Positions 54,365 to 64,000 of a stretch of DNA of 64,000 bases are shown in pieces. The stretch covers positions 10,565,156 to 10,629,155 of the forward strand of contig JANVCC010000076.1 in the NCBI GenBank assembly GCA_025345505.1. Direction: 5' to 3'. Origin of the DNA: Todiramphus chloris collaris (taxonomy: Eukaryota > Chordata > Aves > Coraciiformes > Alcedinidae). Position numbers and translations under genes: made by a program. Position 1 is the first letter of the stretch, and the number at the start of each line of letters is the position of its first letter. The notes under the pieces were generated by a model that searched no databases, had not been told where the DNA came from, and worked only from the letters and a program-made list of their open reading frames with translations.

Positions 54365-54815
54365 GAATCATAGACTAGTAGAGGTTGGAGAGGACCTATG
54401 GAGATAATAAAGTTCAATCCCCGTGCTGGAGCAGGATCACCTAGGCCGGGAACGTATCTAAGCAGGTTTTGAAAGTCTCTAGAGAAGGAGACTCCACAAC
54501 CTCTCTAGTCAGTCTGATTCAGACTCCACCACCCTCACAGTAAAGAAGCTTTTCTTCACGTTGAGGTGGAACTTCCTGTGTTCCAGTCTGTGACCACTGG
54601 CCCTTGTCCTATCACAGGGCACAACTGAAAAGAGACTGGCCCCTTCCACTTGACACCCACCCTTCAGATATTTGTAAACATTCATAAGATCCCCTCTCAG
54701 CCTTCTCTTCTCCAGGCTAAGCAGCCCCAGGGCTCTCAGCCTTTCCTCATAAGAGAGGTGTTCCAGTCAATCACGTTAGTAGCTCTTTGTTGGACTCTCT
54801 CCAGTATTTCCCCAT
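54365..54815 (-). mobile_element. CR1 LINE 3' fragment, ~450 bp
   Basis: Starts GAATCATAGACTAGTAGAGG and continues TTGGAGAGGACCTATGGAG. It includes GGAGACTCCACAACCTCTCT, TGGAACTTCCTGTGTTCCAG and CAGCCTTCTCTTCTCCAGGC, then TGGACTCTCTCCAGTA. These are CR1 3' UTR landmarks in reverse orientation (TNKS sense). It is the best preserved of the short CR1 copies in the upstream intron, 5'-truncated at about 54815. Confidence 0.93.
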
Positions 54816-57299
54816 CAATGACCATATAACATACCTATAACAAGTTTCAGCTACCTTCTCTAAACTACCACTTAAAACTGTTATTCTACTGTGAACCATT
54901 GCAGAATAGGAGTAGAAAAAGCATAATGGAAAACAAAGGTTTCTGACACTTACTATTTATGAAAAATAAACAATAGCAGAGAAATACATAAATTCATACT
55001 TTATGGTCTACTGTTTTAAAATTCTGGTTCTCCACATGTTGCAGCATAATTGAGTATGATTTATCAATGGACTTCCAAAACACCAAAAGAGTTTTGTTTA
55101 ATTTGTGTTATAGCTTGCCAAATGCATGGAAATTTTCCATTAATGATGTGGTATCAATTCAAAATCGTGTCGTGGTCCAAGACTGACCACAGATGAACTA
55201 TTATGGTAAAATTTGAAACCGTTCAACTCAGCCAAGTAAAGCACCTAATCATATAGCTCTTTTAAGCATAAGAACAGTCCCATTGCACTACAAGGGAAAG
55301 TTATTAAACATATAATTAAGTGCAACTAAATTATGTACAAATCACACACAAAAAAAAAGCAATTCTGAAAAATCTCTAAAGCATACTGGAAACAAACAGG
55401 CTTGTGAGACATGGAAGGCTGAACCTTTGTCGCCAGAGTTTCTCTTTCATCTGTGAAAGAATGCTATAGAAAGACTGCAGCTGATGCATTTTCAAAGGCA
55501 TAGATGACTACTTACCTCCCAAGGAAGTCTTACTTTTGAAAAATCACCTCCAAAGCAATTACACAGAGGTTTAGCATAAGTCTTAATACAAAGCTAATTT
55601 TTGCTGTATTATAAAATCAAATTTTGAACCTTCATGACAAACAGCCATGTACAAATGACAAATTCAATCTAATTTCAGAGAAAGCTCCTGGAGCCCTAAA
55701 AGAGTCTCCACATGGTATATCCAAAAGAGACTAACAGTAGCTCTGATACACAGGAAAATCATTTTTCTCCCCTACTCTCAGCAAAGCAGTAGGGAAAAAA
55801 AACCCAAATAAAAGCAGCAATTAGCCTCATCAGGTGGGCTTTAGATGAAAAGCATCTAAAGAAAGAACCCACCACCTTGAAAACCCAACTCTAGGAAGAG
55901 GAAGAAAAAAGAACTCTATGAAGAAAATGCAACAATGTTCATTTCTGCAAAAAAAGGGGCCAAAGATAGATGTGGCTCATTAGAGAAAAGGATATTGTTC
56001 TCTGTCTCCCTTGTGCAGAGAAATCAGCACAGGAGGTGGAAGGCTGCACTGCAATGGCTGCAGGAGGCTGTGGGAGAAAGCTGGAGAGGACCTGCAGGAC
56101 TAAAGATGCTTCAACTGTGATGTGCCCTTTCGATGGAGAGCACCAAAGAGAGACATCTTGTAGGCAGGAAGCATGTGAGACACACGAAGAGGGCTGACTC
56201 ACGGGCACAGGAGGTTTGAAGGACAAGCCCTGCCTTTACATACCTGAACACAGCAGCTTCATAAATAGACACCAGGGTTAGTACACACAAAGCTATGAAA
56301 ACTCAACCGTTAAAGACATGCTCTCTACAGCTCAGAAATGTTAACTGACTTTTTTAAAGAGCAAAAAAACCCACCTGTGTCCCTTTGTCCATGACGACAA
56401 TAAAACCAGAAAATGGAAAATAATGGGTCTGCCTGCTTATTACTCTGATGGGAAACACTGCTTTGTCTTGCTTATTCCCTTATAGTCACATATCATGCTT
56501 TACCTGAAATAACTGCAGGTAGAAAAAAAAATACTTTGAACAATTAAATTGCTTTGTTTTTTAAAATCTGGACCAAGGCATTGTCTACTTACAAGATGCA
56601 GAGAATAGCCAGTGCCCTCAAGTCACCCATAGTACATCACCCAGAGAGACCTTCAGTGGAATGGCCTCCACTCTAGACAGGGTGGACACTGTGGCCCTGA
56701 GTCAACAAGCAGCACTTAAAAGTCTGAATAAACACCAGCTAAAGCGCAGATCTTTCCTGGATCTAGAGCAGCTCAGCACCAGGCAGGATTGAGCCCTGAG
56801 GACATATGCAAGAGGAAATTAGCAATTTCAATTTAAATGCTAATGCTTATTCTTTCCAGTGAAAGCTGAAGTATAACAAGCCATCTCTTGTCACACAGAA
56901 ACAGCCTTGATTGTTATTTAATGATCACAACAAATAGCTAGAAAGCATGAAATGAAGCTAATAAATCTTCTGTTGAGCCTGAAATGTACAAAAGTACTCA
57001 AAGTTTTCAAAAACAGTTCAGTCTGATTTTCTTAAACTTCCAATGTTCTTCAGTCACAGATCCACATATTGGCACCACACAACTAGATTTAGAAACAAAC
57101 AAATTCTTTGTCTTTTTTTTGTGCTACCTAAACAATCTAAAATACACCATATTCTATGAAATTTAAGTTTGAGCATCAGCACTATTCACCACAGGATCTG
57201 TTTCTCTTCCAGTGATAAACGAAGACATAAAACAAGCACTATGGAAATAGTTTTTCTCTCTTCTTACTCCAGCCTCCCGGGAGAATATAAATACAGTTT

Positions 57300-57351
57300 A
57301 GTTTGGGTTGTTGTGGGGTTGGTTTTGTTTTTTTTAAGAAAAAAAAATAAT
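57300..57351. repeat. T/G-rich low-complexity tract
   Basis: GTTTGGGTTGTTGTGGGGTTGG followed by T- and A-runs. The same style as the tracts at 3780 and 34019. Confidence 0.7.
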
Positions 57352-60300
57352 TTTCAGTTGTTTTAGAACAGGACATAGCTTAGTTATGCTAAGTGAAGGC
57401 AGGCTGAGGGGAATTTTTGTTTGACAAGTAAATTTTAATTGTTAAGTAGTTAATTTAACAATTTCTTTTACAATAGTCATCAAAACTATACCCCCTTCCA
57501 CCCTCCCCCCACAAAAAAGGGACTCCAAACCCTAGGACTACTTAGCAGACAATACTTAACAGTATTTGTGATAGCTTTAATTAATTACTCACCACTGAAA
57601 CAGCTACTCAGTTTAGTAGGGCCTTCCTAGTTGATTCAGAAGCTTGTAACAGTAAAGTATCCTTTGACTGATAAGTATCTGTTCTAGAAGCCTCCTCGTG
57701 CACCAATGGAAAACAAGGCTTCTGACAGTAACTTCAACTGTGTAAAACTGATGCTGTCACTACCTAACAGGAGAACTGCCTCAGTTTTGTCAGTGAGATA
57801 AACAGAGATGTGCTGGTGTGTGTACACATGAGAAATAAAATGCTCTCCCCACACTACACCTCCCGTATAAAACATACACATGCTATTTAATTCCTGAAGT
57901 AGTGTAAAATACAACAGCAGCAATGCAGTTCTATTGCAATCTTATATACCATATAGTCTTTAAGTAGGGATATACACACCAAGCATTAAGACTCCAAATA
58001 GTGCTACAGTCAATTGTGGAGGGTTATCTGGAATATTTCTGGAAAGAACACCGAGTCTCTTACAGGGTCAACCTATTCTTTGCAACCATCTGGACACCAG
58101 GCTCACCTCAAGGTACAGGAGATGCATCACATCAGACCTGTGGTGCTCAGGCCAGCAGATGCGATGGCATAAATTACACGATACTAAGTATAAGCTTCTT
58201 ATATCTCCTCATTCATCTCTGGAAAGTTTTGTACGCCACAAGAAGAACTAATTCATGGCCACATGAAACGTGAACTCTGAGCCTGCTGAATCAGATCACC
58301 TCAAATAACTCAGGTCAATTCCATTTCCATTGCATATTTCTAAAATTATATAAGTCCCTATGCCCTGAAATTCAGTTTGAATTACTTCAAGGTAGATGGT
58401 CTAAGCTCAGAAGCACGTGAAAGCAAAACAAGCTGCATCCAAGAAATAAGACTCTTCAATATACTAATTGTAGGCAGAGCTGCTAGCAATTCTGATAGCT
58501 GCTAGGATACAATTGAAAGAGTAGCTTCCATTGTCATTCTACCAACTTTGAATTCTTCAGTCTGAAATTCTTCTTGCCTATCTCAGTCTCCCTTTTTAAA
58601 TTATACTAAACGAACTGCATTACATCTGTAAGACAGTGTTCGTGCTGTCAACAAAACTCATGTAATGTTTTGTGCATTTGAACAAAATGTAGAACCTCTT
58701 CTAAACTCTTTGAGAAGAAATTTTAGCATCTAGATATTTCAGAGTAGAAACCTGAAACGTGAGAGAACACTGGGCTCATCCAAAGGCAAAAGAAATGCCT
58801 AGTATGGCCAACCTGAAAAATCCAAGCTCATCTGTATAAACTGTAGGCAGCCGAAGACTGCAGCTTGGATTAGACAGGTCAAGGGAAAAGCAAGACACCA
58901 TCCAGGCAAATGAGGGACTGGAGTAAAGCAGAATGCTGGGCACTGTCTGAAAAAAAAGCGATGCTACAGAGGTTTATTTATATTAAAATACATTCCCCTC
59001 CACTACCTGTTTGACTCAACACACATGTATGTGCATTCTAATATGATCATAGCACATTTGCCCTCTCACAGGACCCCTGACCCGCTCTCTGCATTCAGTA
59101 TAAGAATAAGGACAGCATGACAAACTAATCCTTATGTTCAGGGCACCTGCTTCATCTCCTGCATAAATAGGAAAGCATCAGCAAAAGGGCAGGAAAAAAT
59201 CCCAGGGCGTGGAAGTCTCAGCGAGCTGCAAAAGACTGTAAAAACCTTAAATATAAATTGTGTGATCTAAGAAAAAATTCTCAAACACATTAACAATGTA
59301 TTCCCTACCACATGAGAGTGATTATTATCTTAAATCCTAGGTTAGTGCTTAAGTCTCTGTGAGTTCATTATCGCAATGTTTTTTTCAAAGAAATAAAAGT
59401 TACACCAGCAATAGGTGAAGACATTTTAAATAAACTTATACCAAAAATTTAGACATTTAATATTTCATAAGCAAATAATGGAAGCAAAAAGTAAATTTAT
59501 TTATCCCTTCTAAACACTGCCCTAAAACCACCTGATAATTTACATTAATGAAATGTACATCAGGAACCCAAGTCCCTTTAAATTTCAGGAGTGTTAACTA
59601 CTTTTAAAAAGTCTTAGCTTTCAACTCAGAACATCTAGCATCTATGTAGTAAAGTAAATAGTAGCATATATGCTAGATCATCCAGCACAGCCATGCACTC
59701 ACTAGCAATATGACCAAACCAAGAGCTGAAGAACTTGCTTTCAGTTCTTTTTTTCCACTTTGAAGGAACTGGAAGAAGCCTTCCCCATGGCTGATAAATC
59801 ACTACCAATCAGAACAATGTATGGATTTACTTTTAGGGACATTATTACGTTTAGTATACACACATAGCAAATCTCCCTTAAATGTATACTTTCAAGTTTG
59901 ACAAAGCTTCTTACTAGAAGATCTGAGCTGAGTAAGGGCTTGCAAGTAGGGCATGAGAACCATGCTTCATTCTGAGATTATTCCAGCGTGACCTTTCAAG
60001 CCACGTGCACCTGGCTAGGTTGGTTATTTTAAAATCAACAAATCCCTTAAAATAAACTAATTCCCAAGTTTGCATACTCCCTCAAGAGCAAGAAGAGGTC
60101 CCGTGGAAACGAAGTAAGGAAAAATAAAAAGTTACTGACAAGAAAGAAAGGAGGTTGTTAAAAAAATGCCCAGATTTCAAAAGAATTTTAATACCACATA
60201 GAGACTGTGTTAGGTTTCATATTGTTGTAGCTTTCCACTCTCAAAAGTTATTTTACTGTCTCAAAAAAAGAAGACTAAAAGTTCATACCAGAAAATGCCC

Positions 60301-61407
60301 GGGAATGAGGTAGTGGGAAACTGTAAGCTGTCTATAAACAGAGTCTGTGTCCTAGTATGTGCACACTAAGCATGGCATGGCACCTAGGACAGAAAGAGGA
60401 CTGTTTCTTCCTCTTTCTTCTCAATGTGAAAACAAGGAAATGGAAAATGAAACTGAAACGTGACCATGCCAGAACTGAGAAAGGAAGGTATTTCAGACCT
60501 GATCTGCCAAGTAACTTGTGCAATTCCTTCACACAGAAAAGTGGGAACTAGGCCACACATTAAATGAGGTTTATAAAAAAGAATATATATATTAAAGAAA
60601 ACCTATATTGTTACATTTGTAATGTTTTAGAAAACAGAAGACAAGATTTATATATCCACATAGTTAAAGCTTCTGGATGAAGGACACCTAAATGATAACT
60701 TTACATTAGGTGTGTGTCACGAGTACATTTTGTTCTCATCTTTCCAAAGACTGAAAGAGCAATGCCCCAACATTCCTGAAGGAAAGCTGATATTCCAGAA
60801 AGTAAATCTAAATTATCACCAAGGACTCCAAACATAAAAGCATTATACCAGTGAACCAGAGCAGAAGATTTGTTTCATCCTAAAGCAATGTTGGTAAAAA
60901 TGAGTATACCTACCTTAATGCTAAACAAATAACCATCACAGAAACATACATTCAAAGCACAAAAGTGACAGAAAAGTCCCTGCAACCTCTTGCTTCAAGA
61001 TGTACGCCAACAGCCTCTATGAAATAAGGTGAAAGTTTTCTGCAGGGCAAAGATATTCCTTAACTTTGGGATTTCTTGCACTTGAAGGCAGCAGACCCTG
61101 GTGTCACCATCAGAAAGGACAAATACCAAGTTTAATGGATGGCCCAAACCATTCTGGCAGCACCTGCCTTCCCTACCATTAAAATTGAAATGCTTTTCCT
61201 TTTGTGATGATGTTTATTATTCTGTTTCTTAAAGACAGAAGCTACAACTCATCCAAATGATCTGATTTCAGAGCATAGTATGTAAGAAATAGATCAATAG
61301 AAGGAAAGGGGGAGGAGATTCGCATCTCCCAAAATGAAGTGTATCTATCCAGAATACCTTCAAAATCCTAAGACTACCAGAAAGGAAATACCACCAACCC
61401 AGAAGGA

Positions 61408-61525
61408 AATCACAGACTCAGAATGATTTGGTTCTAAAGGGACCTTAAATATCATCTAGTTCCAACACCCCAGCTATGGGCAGGGAGGCCTCCCACTAGA
61501 CCAGGTTGCTCAAAGCCTCATCAAG
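61408..61525 (-). mobile_element. CR1 LINE 3' fragment, ~118 bp
   Basis: Reads AATCACAGACTCAGAATGAT, GGGACCTTAAATATCATCTA, GTTCCAACACCCC and CTCCCACTAGACCAGGTTGC, then TCAAAGCCTCATC. This is the reverse complement of a CR1 3' end of the subtype with 'CTATGGGCAGGGA'. It is heavily 5'-truncated. Confidence 0.88.
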
Positions 61526-64000
61526 AGTTTGGGGATCTGAGACATTCAAGCTGTAAGGATGCCACAGTAAAAATAAAACTAAAACTAAGGCAAACTAAAA
61601 TAACTTCTTCTTTTCCTGCTAATTTTAAAATGGAGTTGTACCTAGGATCTATTTTCCATTCTGTAAAGTTCAGTAAACCTTCTGCAGTGAAATCCCAGAC
61701 TCTCCCCCTCCTTGCACGCACATTATGTACAGATGGCAGTTCATTTTAAAATAGATTTCAATGAATGGACTATGTGCCCCACTTCAATTAAAAAGCTGAC
61801 ATGACAAATATGAATCTTCATTAACACCTATGGTAACCTTAGCCCGGCTGTACTTCCACTCATCAAGCTGTCCTTCACATCCAAAAAACAGAAGTCAGAA
61901 ATGCTCAATAGAACCCAAGCACTTTGTTTGTAGAAGACATTATTTCCATAGTAAGTGGGAAGATCAGAGTCTTGTTTAATTTTGAAAAACAATTCTGTTA
62001 ATAAACAAGACATTATTTCGTACCCAAGAAATCCTTCTTTGTTCTGGAGATGCAGCAGTTTCCAATCTTTTTTCATTTTGACCTGTTCCAAGGGAGTAAT
62101 CCTTGAAACCAACATTGCAAAGCAGTGGCATGGAGCACTGAAGATATTATCCAACGTAAGTGCCTTCAGTTCCTGCTAACAGCTTTGCAAATTGCTAGAG
62201 TACAAAGAGTGAACATTCACATAGAGAGCACATTTCCAAATGGCATACATATGGGGAAGTGGCAAAAAAGCATCGCTGTGTGAAAAATCAAAGTAAATCA
62301 TTCACATAAATCATTAATAATATTGCTGCCTCTTCCAATATGGTACAGGAAAGACATAAAAGGATATTAACGTTTAAAGAGGCAATAAGCAGGGTGAGGC
62401 AATAATGAAGACTAATATGACTCGTAGTGCAAAAGCTCCCAAAGGCCCTGTTCTGGATGGGAGTCCCACAGTGCTATGTACAGCAACAAAGATGAGTCCC
62501 CATCTCCATCACCACACATCCAAAGGCAATTAAACTAAGATAAAATTAACTAGGATATTAATTTGATGTAACAGGTCTGGTTTTTAGATGCAATATGCTT
62601 TTTGAGTCTGTACTGCCATTTCAGTCTAAAGAAAGAGAGCATTACAATCCAATTCTGACAACATGATTCAGAAACAGTAAGGGATGCTAGGGAAGAAGAA
62701 ACAAAAACTATTCACCCTCTCAGTCATGAAAAGCTTGGCTCACAGAAATGCTGCTCATCTTGCGGGGGGGGAAGAAGTGCTTTCCTCTAGTAAAAACCAG
62801 ATTCCCCAATTATTTAACTTTTTTTTCCCCTATTTTTTTTTCTTTTTAATTAAGCTGGAGCTGGGTGTTTAATTTCTATAAAACTCACTTTAATCTACAA
62901 AGAAATTTTCAAAGTCTATTTGCATCAAAAGATTAGCTTTACATTCGCATTATGTATCCTTTATAAGAGACACATTTGAAGAGAATGTTGCAAGAAAATG
63001 GCTGGAAGTCATCCCAGAAACTACTGCCTTATATATCCTTTCTGTAATTCAGGAGAAAGATACATTATTTTAGACTGCTGAGACAGAAAAGAACAAATCA
63101 TTATGGAGTCAGTATTGGTTGCTAGAACACCAGAAACACTTTCTGTGCAGTAGCAATGTCCCTTTTAAAAACACATACAGAATTCTTTGTCAAATTAAAA
63201 AGATTTAACCAATTACCAACAAGTTTTCTGTTCATTTTTGTGAATTTGAAGGTCAAAAAAAAAGACTCACAGTTCATTCACAATACAATTAATATAATGC
63301 AAATATTTGGTCAAAAAAGTAAGAGGAATCTTGTTCTCAAACAATCAATATAGTAGCAATGTGGAAAAGTCATAATATTATGGTCACAGACAGAGAAAAA
63401 AGATCCAAATATATCACAAGAACAGCTTTGACATGGAGGCTGTTTAAAGATGCAAATACAGTAACAATTACAGATTGTACTTTTAGAATCACCTCACTTC
63501 TAAAAGCTATAAATATGAGCATTTCTAAAATCCCACCATTCAACATTAAATACTGAAAATTAAGTTAATACATCCTACTCATCCTTAATCCAGCAATACC
63601 TTTAAGTTCTGATGCACCTAATTGCAAAGTATTGCTGTAGCTAAAGATTATCCCAAGCCATATAGATCCTAAGAAATCCCTTAAGCCCCCTTCTTCTAGA
63701 GGGATGAAGCAAGACCTGAAGGTAACAACAGATGGAAAATGCTTAAGAAAGTAGCAGCCTAACAGAGATAATAGAAAGCAGTGCAGCATCCAGAAAAAAC
63801 GAAGCTCTTAATAGACAGCTTCCACTTAAACGGCATCCAGTGTCAGGTTTTTCAGTTATCGTCCATCATACAGCTGCTACAGCCCGATTCAAACCCTGTT
63901 TACAGAGCTTGGAGCTCAGGTGCACAGCACCCAGTGTAGCAAAGAGCCACCTTGAGGACAAAAGCTGATAAAACCAAAAGCTGATTTCCTTGATAGGAAG

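Larger units (their letters stand above)
27789..64000 (-). other. TNKS: TNKS upstream intron (partial), at least 36 kb
   Basis: Everything right of 27788 is taken as one intron, because I found none of the preceding tankyrase segments (for example GGLIPLHNACSFGHAEVV or NWNYTPLHEAAIKGK) on either strand. Contents by block: 27789-32460 no firm repeat; 32467-32570 minisatellite and gap; 33021, 38412, 49541, 54365 and 61408 CR1 pieces; 38839-38921 and 47737-47882 A/C-rich tracts; 39611-40607 paired direct repeats; 41263-41319 foldback; 42801-42898 tandem duplication; 52150-52460 LTR-like fragment. The rest shows nothing I can support, and the frames of 60-142 codons there have no recognisable domains. 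A very diverged exon, or a gene nested in the intron, could have been missed by eye. Confidence 0.8.

Noticed and set aside
27789-64000. Search for the TNKS exons preceding GEYKKDELLEAAR and for an intronic microRNA (human mir-597 is, to my memory, in a TNKS intron)
   Set aside because: No segment matching the upstream ankyrin repeats or the mir-597 mature sequence was found by eye on either strand.

Overview
This window reads as vertebrate, almost certainly avian, nuclear DNA. It lies almost entirely inside one gene on the minus strand, tankyrase-1 (TNKS). The bird call rests on the repeats: CR1 LINE fragments in both orientations, an internally shortened endogenous retrovirus whose LTRs begin TGTTGTGG, another fragment matching a bird repeat known to me, and no SINEs that I can recognise. 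I cannot name the species. The sequence is AT-rich, intron-like and has one 10-N assembly gap.

Layout, read in the gene's direction (right to left). 64000-27789 is at least 36 kb of an upstream intron, in which I found no exon. Five coding exons follow: 27788-27752 (37 nt), 26862-26787 (76 nt), 3511-3417 (95 nt), 712-646 (67 nt) and 175-1 (175 nt, running off the window). Joined at clean GT/AG sites they give about 149 uninterrupted codons, from GEYKKDELLEAAR to [10 protein letters not shown]. This matches human TNKS rather than TNKS2 at the residues that separate the two. The segment is the second ankyrin repeat cluster (ARC2), which binds tankyrase-recognition motifs such as those in Axin. 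The rest of the ankyrin region, the SAM domain and the PARP catalytic domain lie beyond the left edge. The N-terminus and ARC1 lie beyond the right edge.

The introns hold interspersed and simple repeats. The 23-kb intron (3512-26786) carries a TG-rich tract near 3780-3960, an ERV remnant at 11538-14114 with two LTRs and a lysine-type primer-binding site, and the largest CR1 copy (17729-19200). The right-hand intron carries shorter CR1 3' pieces at 33021, 38412, 49541, 54365 and 61408, and a probable LTR-class fragment near 52150-52460. It also holds an 18-bp minisatellite broken by the N gap, a 49-bp tandem duplication, a strong foldback at 41263-41319, and two ~120-bp direct repeats 878 bp apart.

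I saw no second gene, RNA gene, CRISPR array or operon-like system. The observations most worth checking are a C17 run (sense strand) just upstream of one TNKS 3' splice site, the unresolved minisatellite, and the paired direct repeats around 39.6-40.6 kb. The many open frames of 60-169 codons show no family signature, and their sizes are what chance would give in this much intronic DNA.
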